From assembly GCA_964438865.1 (NCBI GenBank), contig CAYTMI010000003.1:186001-250000 (forward strand): 64,000 nt of DNA, given 5' to 3'. Numbering within the stretch: the first letter of the stretch is position 1; every line of letters begins with the position of its first letter. Positions 31,979 to 39,245 of the stretch are shown here, piece by piece. A program made the position numbers and the translations under genes. This DNA comes from G016234445 sp964438865. GTDB taxonomy: Bacteria; Chloroflexota; Dehalococcoidia; Tepidiformales; Tepidiformaceae. Below the pieces are notes generated by a model that did not search any database, was not told where the DNA came from, and worked only from the letters and a program-made list of their open reading frames with translations.

Positions 31979-34171
31979 ATGCCTGACAAGAGACTGCGAG
32001 TAGCCGGCGGGATCCTGGTCTTGGCCGGGATGTCGCTCACCTTGCTCCGCGGCGGCGCATCCGGTACGGTCTCCGCGGCCGCCGCGACCATCGTCGTGAA
32101 CGACGCCGGCGACACCCTCCACGATCCGGGCTGCGCGACGACCGGGACTGCCACCTGCACCCTGCGCGACGCGATCACCTTCGCCAACGCCAACTCCGGG
32201 CACGACACCATCAGTTTCAACGTCCCAGGCAGCGGGGTCCGCACCATCACGCCCGCCACGGCCCTGCCGACGCTGACCGGGGCGGACGGCGCGACCATCG
32301 ATGGGTACAGCCAGCCGGGCGCGTCCGTGAACTTAGCCGCGGCCGGGTCCAACGCGGTGCTGCTGGTCGCCATCGAGGGCTCGGGCGCGGCCGGCGTCGA
32401 CGGGCTGAGGCTGGCGTCGTCGAACAACACCGTGAAGGGCCTCATCATTGGCGGGTTCGGGCCCGGGGCCAGCGCGATCGCCGTGACCGCCGGGAACAAC
32501 AACGTGGTCACCGGGAACTTCCTCGGGACAACTCCACCCGGCTCCGCCGCGAACGCCAACGGCACCGGCGTCACCCTCGGGACAGGGACAGGCGGGGCGA
32601 CGGTGGGGGGGAGCGGACTCGCGGCCAGGAACGTCATCTCCGGGAACGGCCCCGGGCACGGCATTCTCATCGAGGGCAGCTCCGCGGGCAACAGCGTGGC
32701 GAACAACCTCATCGGGCTCGGAGCGGACGGTTCCACGGCGCTGGGGAACGCCGGCTGGGGGATCCGGGTGGCGGATACCGCGTCGGATAACGAGCTTGGG
32801 CCGGGCAACACCCTCACCGGCAACGTCCTCGGCGGCGTGGCAATCACGGGGACGGGCACCGGGAACACCGTCCAGCGCAACTTCATCTTCGCGAACAGCG
32901 GTCCAGGAATCGACCTCGCCGCCGACGGGCCAACTGCAAACGACGCGCTCGACGCCGACACCGGGCCGAACGGACTTCAGAATGCCCCGGTGGTGCAGAT
33001 GGCGCTGCGGTCGCCCCAGACCGGCCAGATCGCATTCCGGGTGGTCCAGGATTCGCGCCCTGCCGCCGGGGCGAACCGTATCGACCTCTATCTCTCGGAG
33101 ACACAGACGCTGGTCAGGGGCCCGGGGAAGACCCCGGTGATCTCCTTCGACGTCGCCGCGGGCGCCAGCACGACGACGACCGCACCGCTCACGCCCGGCA
33201 CAACCGTGACCGCCACTGACTGGCTGACCGCGGCCACAACCACGGTCGATGGCACTTCTGAATTCGCCCTGAACATGGCCGTGCTGGCTAACGTCCTGCC
33301 CGTGGCAAACGCCGGGACGAACCAGACTGTCGCGGTCAACGCCACCGTCACCCTCAACGGCACAGGTTCGAACGACCCTGACATCCTGCCCTCGGGGGCT
33401 GCCATCGTGGCGGGGGCCTTCACGTGGACGCAGATCGCGGGCATCCCCGTCGACCTGGCGGACCCGACGAGCGCGACGCCCTCGTTCGAAGCTGTGTTCG
33501 GTGGCGTCTACATCTTCAGCCTGGCGGTTTCGGACGGCCTGGACAGCTCCGTGAACGTCGCCGAAGTGACCATCACCGTGACGGATACGACCACTCCCGT
33601 GGCCCAGAACCAGACTCTGAACATCCGCTCGAACCAGGCGAAGGGTGTCCACCCGATCGCGACCGACCCCGACAACACGAAGTTCATCTGGGCGGTCGCG
33701 TCGCAGCCGCAGCACGGGCGCCTGGACGGGTTCAATGACCGCACCGGCGGGGTCATCTACATCCCCGACTACGGCTACTACGGGACGGACAGCTTCACGA
33801 TGACCGCGTCCGACGGGGTGAACGTGTCGCTACCGGCAACCATCACCTTCAACATCACCGGCTTCGTGCGAATCGTCTCGCCCGCACTGCCGAAGGTCGC
33901 GAAGGGCGCGCCGTACGCCGTCACCCTCGCGGCCGAGAGCGGAGTGCTGCCTTACACCTGGTCGATCGCCTCCGGGTTGCCTCCGGGCCTGTCGCTCAAC
34001 CCCGGGACAGGGGCAATCACCGGGACGCCGCCGACCGCCGGGATCTTCACGTTCACCGCGACGGTGACGGACGGGCTCGACGAGACAGACTCCGAGACCT
34101 TCACGATCGAGGTGGTGGCGCCACCGCTGCGGCCGTTCAAGTTGCGGGTGGTCGGCCTGGCGAAGGACTGA
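31979..34171 (+). CDS. Large secreted beta-helix / PKD / Ig-like protein
   Basis: A 730-aa exported protein. A Sec-type signal spans about residues 8-36 (basic MPDKRLR, hydrophobic core, cleavage near SAAA). Next is a CSLREA-type start (DAGDTLHDPGC ... CTLRDAITFANAN) and a right-handed beta-helix rich in NNV/GN turns to about residue 320. Later come a PKD-like domain (VANAGTNQTVAVNATVTLNG, near 440-530), a cadherin-like/tandem beta repeat (DYGYYGTDSFTMTASDG) and a C-terminal putative-Ig domain (LPYTWSIASGLPPGLSLNP). No sortase or PEP-CTERM sorting tail is visible; it ends RVVGLAKD. A surface adhesin or polysaccharide-binding role is inferred from architecture. Confidence 0.85.
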   Translation: MPDKRLRVAGGILVLAGMSLTLLRGGASGTVSAAAATIVVNDAGDTLHDPGCATTGTATCTLRDAITFANANSGHDTISFNVPGSGVRTITPATALPTLTGADGATIDGYSQPGASVNLAAAGSNAVLLVAIEGSGAAGVDGLRLASSNNTVKGLIIGGFGPGASAIAVTAGNNNVVTGNFLGTTPPGSAANANGTGVTLGTGTGGATVGGSGLAARNVISGNGPGHGILIEGSSAGNSVANNLIGLGADGSTALGNAGWGIRVADTASDNELGPGNTLTGNVLGGVAITGTGTGNTVQRNFIFANSGPGIDLAADGPTANDALDADTGPNGLQNAPVVQMALRSPQTGQIAFRVVQDSRPAAGANRIDLYLSETQTLVRGPGKTPVISFDVAAGASTTTTAPLTPGTTVTATDWLTAATTTVDGTSEFALNMAVLANVLPVANAGTNQTVAVNATVTLNGTGSNDPDILPSGAAIVAGAFTWTQIAGIPVDLADPTSATPSFEAVFGGVYIFSLAVSDGLDSSVNVAEVTITVTDTTTPVAQNQTLNIRSNQAKGVHPIATDPDNTKFIWAVASQPQHGRLDGFNDRTGGVIYIPDYGYYGTDSFTMTASDGVNVSLPATITFNITGFVRIVSPALPKVAKGAPYAVTLAAESGVLPYTWSIASGLPPGLSLNPGTGAITGTPPTAGIFTFTATVTDGLDETDSETFTIEVVAPPLRPFKLRVVGLAKD

Positions 34172-34382
34172 CGGCAGCCGTCCCTGCCACCCGGCCCTTG
34201 CACGTCGGCACCCCGCGGCTGACCGTGGGGTCGCAACCCCAGGTCGTGGATCGCCGCCCCATGGATAACTTGCCCGCCCCCAGCAACCCCACCCACGCCG
34301 GCCACGCCGGCCGACCACCCTGCCGCCGCGCTGCGCCAACCCTGCTGCTCTCAAGGCTTCGCGTCCCCGGGACACGCTGCTC

Positions 34383-34431
34383 GAACCCATGCGAACCCAC
34401 CGGGTTATGGGTTCAACCCGCGAAACTTTTT
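34383..34431. terminator. Nested hairpin with T-run between convergent genes
   Basis: GAACCCAT (34383-34390) pairs with ATGGGTTC (34407-34414), and inside it AACCC (34394-34398) pairs with GGGTT (34402-34406). A T5 run lies at 34427-34431. It falls in the 269-base gap between the secreted protein (plus) and the permease (minus), so it probably terminates the plus-strand transcript. An alternative CGGGTT/AACCCG stem is closer to the T-run. Confidence 0.5.
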
Positions 34432-34440
34432 CCAACCCTG

Positions 34441-35559
34441 CTACAGGCTGAGCAGGAACAGGGGAACGGCGACGATGGCCGCGAGGAAGACGGCCAGGTG
34501 GCGAGGTTTGGCCGTGGCCCATGACGCCGTTCGGAGAATGCCGCCTGCGTACGGCCTGTAGAGCACCGTGAGGAGCACGGCCGAGACCACCGCCACGGAC
34601 AGCATCTCGGTCAGGACGACGGTGAAGGCGGTGTGCCCGCCGAGCAGCACCGAAGCGAAGAGGGTGTCGACGAAGGTGGTGATGTTCGCGCCCATGACGT
34701 AGGGGATGATGTGTTCGCGCTTGAGGTAGCCCTTCAGCGAAAGCGGCACGAGGACGGTGATCGAGATTGCGACGCTGAGCGTCGTGAAGGTGACCAGGCA
34801 GCCCAGGAGGAACATCAGCGGCCGCCGGTTGAGGAAGTGGAAGACGCGGGTGATGCCCTCGGCCTCGCCCTCCAACTGGGGCAGAGCGCGGTCGAAGATG
34901 GCGAAGCTGGACAGGAGGATCCCGACCCCGGCGACGAAGACGAGGGCGCGAGGGAGCAGGTCGTTCAGGAGGTCGACCCAGCGGCCATACACGGTGTCGC
35001 TCAGGCTGAGAAGCCCTTCCGGCGTGGTGAAGGAGACGCCGTCGAGCCATCCGTAGTGCAGGGAGACCAGCCCCAGGAGCAACGCCGGACCCTGCGTCGT
35101 GAAGGTCGTAAGCAGGGCGACGACGCCAATGTAGAGGCCGTCAGCGTTCCGGCGCCGCGTGACGAAGTAGATGAAGCCGACGGCCAGGACGATGAACGAC
35201 GCCCCCAGCCGCGAGCCGGCGACCATCGCGAACGCTTCGTTCTGGGTGAAGACGCCGCCCGCGAGGAGGCTCACGCCGATCGCGGCAACGGGCGACCCGC
35301 TGAGGACTATGTAGGCGAACAGCCAGCCGAACCCGACGGCGTTGGCCGGACCCGAGACGCTCAGGTTGTCGAGGACGGGGACGAGACCCTTCGCACCAGA
35401 CTTCAGCACTTCGAGCGCAAAGATGAAGACGAAGATGCCGGCCAGCGCCGCCACCGGACGCACAATCGATGCCCCGGACACGAACGGCTTCGACGCGGAC
35501 GCGGGACCCAGTTCGGGTGGGGCTTCGGTCGCGAGCGGCCGCACCTGGGTTTCAGCCAC
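34441..35559 (-). CDS. Na/Pi-cotransporter-like permease in the sulfate operon
   Basis: A 372-aa polytopic membrane protein with about eight to ten helices. It has the inverted-repeat architecture of Na/Pi cotransporter (SLC34/NptA) proteins: SGSPVAAIGVSLLAGG in the first half and YVMGANITTFVDTLFASVLL in the second, where the family has GANIGTT-type loops. It lacks the usual QSSSAT motif and a PhoU domain. It is the last gene of the cysH-cysC-cysD-cysN run, overlapping cysN by eight bases with the GTG at 35557-35559 (a GTG at 35593-35595 would overlap 44 bases). The position suggests sulfate (or another oxyanion) uptake instead of phosphate; this is inference. Confidence 0.75.
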   Translation of the reverse strand: MAETQVRPLATEAPPELGPASASKPFVSGASIVRPVAALAGIFVFIFALEVLKSGAKGLVPVLDNLSVSGPANAVGFGWLFAYIVLSGSPVAAIGVSLLAGGVFTQNEAFAMVAGSRLGASFIVLAVGFIYFVTRRRNADGLYIGVVALLTTFTTQGPALLLGLVSLHYGWLDGVSFTTPEGLLSLSDTVYGRWVDLLNDLLPRALVFVAGVGILLSSFAIFDRALPQLEGEAEGITRVFHFLNRRPLMFLLGCLVTFTTLSVAISITVLVPLSLKGYLKREHIIPYVMGANITTFVDTLFASVLLGGHTAFTVVLTEMLSVAVVSAVLLTVLYRPYAGGILRTASWATAKPRHLAVFLAAIVAVPLFLLSL

Positions 35560-36835
35560 CGCGCGCGCTGGGCGTGGTGTCTGTGACAACCTCACGGACC
35601 ATGCCGGCGGCGACGGTGCGGCGAGTCGCCGGGTCGATGAGGATGAAGCTGCCGGTGTCGCGGCTGGTCGCGTACGAATCGACGAACAGGGGTTCGAGCG
35701 TCCGGACCGTGACCCGGCCGATGGCGTTCAGCACCAGCGTCTCCGGGTTGCGCAGCCGTTCGAAATTGGCCACATCCAGGCGGTCGTCCAGCGATTCGAC
35801 CAGGCAGCGGACACGGCGGGTGGTGTGCTTTATCCAGAACTGCTGGCGGGGGTGAAGGGCGGCCGCATCGTCCATCCAGCAGAGGTCGGCCGTGAAGCGG
35901 GTGGCGACCGGAGACGGGTCCTCGGCGGCGACGATCATGTGGCCGCGCCCCACGTCGATTTCGTCGGCGAGGCGAATGGTCACGGCCTCACCGCTCGCGG
36001 CGCAGGGGAGCGATTCTTCGAAGCGGTCGATGGCAGCGATCCGGGTGCGGGCGCCGAGGGGGAGCACCGTCACTTCCGCGCCAACCCGGGCGAGGCCAGC
36101 CGCCAACGTGCCGGCGTAGCCGCGGTAGTCGTGGAACGCGGTGGTCTGGGGGCGGAGGACGTACTGCACCGGGAAGCGGAGGGCGGCGTGACGCGCAGGG
36201 TCCTGGACTTCGACGGTCTCGAGGAATTCGAGGAGGGTCGGCCCCTCATACCACGGCATGTTCGAGCCGCGGTCGACGATGTTCTCGCCGGAGACGGCCG
36301 CCACTGGCAGGACCGTCACCCGCTCGACACCGAGGCGCTGCGCGAGGGCGCGGAAGTCGGCCTCGACCTCCAACAGTCGCTCCTGCGACCAATCGACCAG
36401 GTCCATCTTGTTGACGCAGAGGACGAGGTGGCGAATCCCGAGGAGGGCAGTGAGGGCGGAGTGACGCCGTGTCTGTTCGACCACGCCTTTGCGGGCATCG
36501 ACCAGGATGAGCGCGAGTTGGGCGGTGGAAGCCCCGGTGACCATGTTGCGGGTGTACTGAATGTGACCCGGCGAGTCGGCAATGATGAACTTGCGGCGCG
36601 GGGTCGCGAAGTAGCGGTAGGCGACATCGATCGTGATCCCCTGCTCGCGCTCGGCGCGGAGGCCGTCGGTGAGCAGAGCCAGGTTCACTTCGTCGAGCCC
36701 CTGGGCCGCGCTGGCGCGCTGGAGGCTGGCCATGGTGTCTTCGAACACCTGCTTCGAGTCGTAGACCAGGCGCCCGATAAGGGTGCTCTTGCCGTCGTCG
36801 ACGGAGCCGGCGGTCACGAAACGGAGGAGGTCCAT
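35552..36835 (-). CDS. cysN: Sulfate adenylyltransferase subunit 1 (GTPase)
   Basis: The large, GTP-hydrolysing subunit that drives ATP sulfurylase. The 427-aa EF-Tu-like protein has G1 GSVDDGKSTLIGRL near residue 10, G2 in REQGITIDVAYRYF, G3 IIADSPGHIQYTRNM, and G4 VNKMDLVDW. Beta-barrel domains 2 and 3 follow. Length is that of CysN alone, with no fused CysC domain (a separate cysC exists). The ATG at 36833-36835 overlaps the cysD stop by one base. GTP hydrolysis coupled to APS formation is well established for this family. Confidence 0.95.
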   Translation of the reverse strand: MDLLRFVTAGSVDDGKSTLIGRLVYDSKQVFEDTMASLQRASAAQGLDEVNLALLTDGLRAEREQGITIDVAYRYFATPRRKFIIADSPGHIQYTRNMVTGASTAQLALILVDARKGVVEQTRRHSALTALLGIRHLVLCVNKMDLVDWSQERLLEVEADFRALAQRLGVERVTVLPVAAVSGENIVDRGSNMPWYEGPTLLEFLETVEVQDPARHAALRFPVQYVLRPQTTAFHDYRGYAGTLAAGLARVGAEVTVLPLGARTRIAAIDRFEESLPCAASGEAVTIRLADEIDVGRGHMIVAAEDPSPVATRFTADLCWMDDAAALHPRQQFWIKHTTRRVRCLVESLDDRLDVANFERLRNPETLVLNAIGRVTVRTLEPLFVDSYATSRDTGSFILIDPATRRTVAAGMVREVVTDTTPSARGG

Positions 36836-37773
36836 CAGAAGTACCCCTCGCGCTTGCGGTCTTCCATCGCGGCTTCGGAGAACTGGTCGTCGGCGCGGCT
36901 GGCCCCCCGTTCCGTGACCCGGGCCACGGAAACCTCGGCGATGACCGAGTCGAGGTCGGCGGCTTCCGAGTGCAGGGCCGCGGTGCAGGTCATGTCGCCC
37001 ACCGTGCGGTATCGGACGGCCGCCCGGAATGGGCGTTCGCCGGGAAGGGGGGGAAGGAAGGGACTGACAGCCATCAGCATGCCGTCACGTTCGAACACCT
37101 CACGTTCATGGGTGAAGTAGATGCACGGCACTTCGAGGTTCTCGCGCTGGATGTACCGCCAGATGTCGAGTTCGGTCCAGTTCGAAAGCGGGAAGACGCG
37201 CATGTGCTCGCCGCGGACGTGCATGCCGTTGAAGAGATGCCAGAGTTCGGGGCGCTGGTTCCGTGGGTCCCACTGCCCGAATTCGTCGCGAAAGGAAAAG
37301 ACGCGTTCCTTGGCGCGGGCCTTCTCTTCGTCGCGACGGGCGCCGCCAATCGCCGCATCGAGTTGATGTTCGGCGATCGCGGCGAGAAGCACGGGGGTCT
37401 GGAGCCGGTTGCGCGAGGCCCGCGGGCCGCGCTCCTCGACGACCTCGCCCCGGTCAATCGCGTCCTGGACGGAGGCGACAATCAGCCGGGCACCGAGTTC
37501 GGCGACGCGCCGGTCCCGGAAGTCGAGCACCTCCGGGAAGTTGTGGCCGGTGTCGACATGCATCACCGGGAAGGGGATCTTCGCGGGCCAGAAGGCCTTC
37601 TCAGCGACGCGGAGCAGGACGATGGAATCCTTGCCACCGGAGAAGAGGAGCGCGGGCCGTTCGAAGTCGGCGGCGACCTCCCGCATGATAAAGATCGCTT
37701 CGGCCTCGAGCATTTCGAGACCGGTATCGAGCGCACCGTGAGCCGGCGAAGGCAACGCCTCCTGCGTCGTCAT
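36835..37773 (-). CDS. cysD: Sulfate adenylyltransferase subunit 2
   Basis: The catalytic ATP-pyrophosphatase-type subunit that makes adenosine 5'-phosphosulfate. The 312-aa protein has the PP-loop LLFSGGKDSIVLLRVAEKAF near residue 42, HVDTGHNFPEVLDFRD, GGARRDEEKARAKERVFSFR, and FPLSNWTELDIWRYI, ending RKREGYF as CysD proteins do. The ATG at 37771-37773 overlaps the cysC stop as ATGA. Works as a complex with the CysN protein of the next gene. Confidence 0.96.
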   Translation of the reverse strand: MTTQEALPSPAHGALDTGLEMLEAEAIFIMREVAADFERPALLFSGGKDSIVLLRVAEKAFWPAKIPFPVMHVDTGHNFPEVLDFRDRRVAELGARLIVASVQDAIDRGEVVEERGPRASRNRLQTPVLLAAIAEHQLDAAIGGARRDEEKARAKERVFSFRDEFGQWDPRNQRPELWHLFNGMHVRGEHMRVFPLSNWTELDIWRYIQRENLEVPCIYFTHEREVFERDGMLMAVSPFLPPLPGERPFRAAVRYRTVGDMTCTAALHSEAADLDSVIAEVSVARVTERGASRADDQFSEAAMEDRKREGYF

Positions 37774-38345
37774 CGTTCCACCGCCGCGTACCTGGGCTGC
37801 CGGGAAACGAGTCCGTGCGCATCCAGGTAGCCAAGAATGCGCTGCAATGACGCCTTAATGGGTTCGCGGCCGCTGGGGACGACGATCTCGGGATGAAGTG
37901 GCGTTTCGTAGGGGTCGTCGATGCCGGTGAAGCCGGTGCGCTTCCCGGCGCGGGCCTCGGCGTAAAGGCCCTTCACATCGCGGGCTTCGCACTCCTCCAG
38001 CGTGGCCGCCAGGTGCACCTCAATGAACCGGGAGCCATCGCCTTCGATCAGGCGGCGGTTGGCATCGCGGGTGTCGCGGTACGGCGAGATGGCGGCGGTG
38101 ATGACGGCAACGCCGTTCCGCGCCAGCAGGTTCGCGACGAAGCCGATGCGGAGGATGTTGGTGTCACGGTCCTCCTTGCTGAAGCTCAGGCCTTTAGAAA
38201 GATTGGTGCGGACGGTATCGCCGTCGAGGACTTCCACCCTGCAGCCGCGGTCACGAAGCACTGGCGCGAGCGCATCAGTCAGCGTCGACTTTCCCGCACC
38301 GGAGAGGCCGGTGAACCAGAGAACGAACCCCTGTTGGTCTGCCAT
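37770..38345 (-). CDS. cysC: Adenylylsulfate kinase
   Basis: Phosphorylates APS to PAPS. The 191-aa P-loop kinase has GLSGAGKSTLTDAL near residue 14, LDGDTVRTNLSKGLSFSKED, a NILRIGFVANLLARNG segment, ISPYRDTRDANRR and the lid/Walker-B area FIEVHLAATLEECEARDVKG. All expected motifs are intact. It lies 63 bases after cysH and overlaps cysD by four bases. Because the adjacent reductase looks like the APS-type, PAPS made here may serve sulfotransferases instead of reduction. Confidence 0.95.
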   Translation of the reverse strand: MADQQGFVLWFTGLSGAGKSTLTDALAPVLRDRGCRVEVLDGDTVRTNLSKGLSFSKEDRDTNILRIGFVANLLARNGVAVITAAISPYRDTRDANRRLIEGDGSRFIEVHLAATLEECEARDVKGLYAEARAGKRTGFTGIDDPYETPLHPEIVVPSGREPIKASLQRILGYLDAHGLVSRQPRYAAVER

Positions 38346-38408
38346 GGTCTGCGGGTACTGTCCTTTCGGTCGCGTGGTCGGCGCCGGGGTCGGTGGCGAC
38401 GAGACGAA

Positions 38409-39113
38409 TCAGGTGTGGAGGCCGCATTCGTCCTTTTCGAACCCGGACCAGCGGCCGGCGCGACCCTGGACGCCGGGCACGGTGCAGTTGTAGCAGCCGA
38501 TGCTGGTGTAGCCCTGGTCGAGGAGCGGGTTGTAGGGGACCTTGTGTTCGAGGATGTAGGCCCAGGTCTGCTTCTCGGTCCAGCTGGCGAGCGGGTTGAG
38601 TTTCACCACGCCGAACTTCTCGTTCCAGGAGACGATCGGCGTGTCCGCGCGGCCTTCGGACTGGTCGCGGCGGAGGCCGCTGACCCAGGCCGTCTTGCCG
38701 TCGAGTGCGCGGCGATTCGGCTCGATCTTCCGGAGTTCGCAGCAAAGGTCAGGGTCGCGCATCCAGAGCGCCGCACCGTAGCGGGCGGCCTGTTCTTCGT
38801 GGCTGAGGAGGGGCTTGTAGACCTGGAGATTCGAGAGGTGGAGCGCCTCCCGGCTGCGGCGCATGGTCTCCTGCGTCTCTTCGAACAGGTAGTCCGTATC
38901 GAGGACGAAGACGTGCACGTTGGGCTTGAGGGCGGCGACCATGTGGAGGATCGCCATGCCGCTGGCTCCGCCGAAGCTGGCGCCGACGGCGAGGCCGTCC
39001 CCAAAGGTCTCGACCGCCCAGCGGACAATGTCAGAGGGGCTCGAGGACTCGAAGCGGCTGTCGAGGGCGGCGATAGCCCCTGCACTGAGGACGGGGGCGG
39101 GGGGCGTGGTCAT
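38409..39113 (-). CDS. cysH: Assimilatory APS/PAPS reductase with [4Fe-4S] ligands
   Basis: Reduces adenylyl sulfate to sulfite. The 234-aa PAPS-reductase-family protein keeps the CC pair (DPDLCCELRKIEP near residue 123) and a CxxC pair (SIGCYNCTVPG near 206). Together these are the four ligands that distinguish [4Fe-4S] APS reductases from cluster-free PAPS reductases. The catalytic Cys is in DECGLHT at the C-terminus. The PP-loop-like segment reads ASFGGASGMAILHM. First gene of the minus-strand sulfate operon; promoter TTGCGC-N17-TATTGT overlaps that of the divergent sulfite reductase. APS is the more likely substrate. Confidence 0.92.
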   Translation of the reverse strand: MTTPPAPVLSAGAIAALDSRFESSSPSDIVRWAVETFGDGLAVGASFGGASGMAILHMVAALKPNVHVFVLDTDYLFEETQETMRRSREALHLSNLQVYKPLLSHEEQAARYGAALWMRDPDLCCELRKIEPNRRALDGKTAWVSGLRRDQSEGRADTPIVSWNEKFGVVKLNPLASWTEKQTWAYILEHKVPYNPLLDQGYTSIGCYNCTVPGVQGRAGRWSGFEKDECGLHT

Positions 39114-39144
39114 GGCAGGCTTTCAAAGGCGAGTTGGTTAGTCA

Positions 39145-39173
39145 ACAATATCGACAATCTCCATTGCGCGCAA
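39145..39173 (-). promoter_or_regulatory. cysH operon promoter
   Basis: Read on the minus strand: TTGCGC (plus coordinates 39168-39173), a 17-base spacer and TATTGT (39145-39150). The -35 overlaps the plus-strand -35 within the self-complementary TTGCGCGCAA at 39164-39173. Confidence 0.6.
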
Positions 39174-39197
39174 CGCCGGTTGTTGATAGATTCTATC
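39149..39197. promoter_or_regulatory. Dyad-symmetric operator region between cysH and sulfite reductase
   Basis: TATCGACAA (39149-39157) and TTGTTGATA (39180-39188) are inverted copies with one mismatch, both centred on the same point as the palindrome TTGCGCGCAA (39164-39173). A further palindrome, GATAGA-T-TCTATC (39185-39197), covers the plus-strand -10. One regulator dimer pair bound here could control both operons at once. Confidence 0.6.
39164..39192 (+). promoter_or_regulatory. Sulfite reductase promoter
   Basis: TTGCGC at 39164-39169, a 17-base spacer and TAGATT at 39187-39192. The start is expected near 39199, giving a ~47-base leader with GGAGACGGAG before the ATG at 39246. Confidence 0.6.
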
Positions 39198-39245
39198 CAA
39201 TTTCTCTACAAGCCTTGCCGCACTCTCAGATCTGGAGACGGAGCC

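Noticed and set aside
37893..39245. N-terminal extension of the sulfite reductase frame by about 450 codons
   Set aside because: It is antisense to cysC and cysH, lacks family similarity, and runs through the divergent promoter region; the ATG at 39246 has a good ribosome site.
39114..39245. SAM or other sulfur riboswitch in the leader of the sulfite reductase gene
   Set aside because: The predicted leader is only about 47 bases, too short, and no conserved core is visible.
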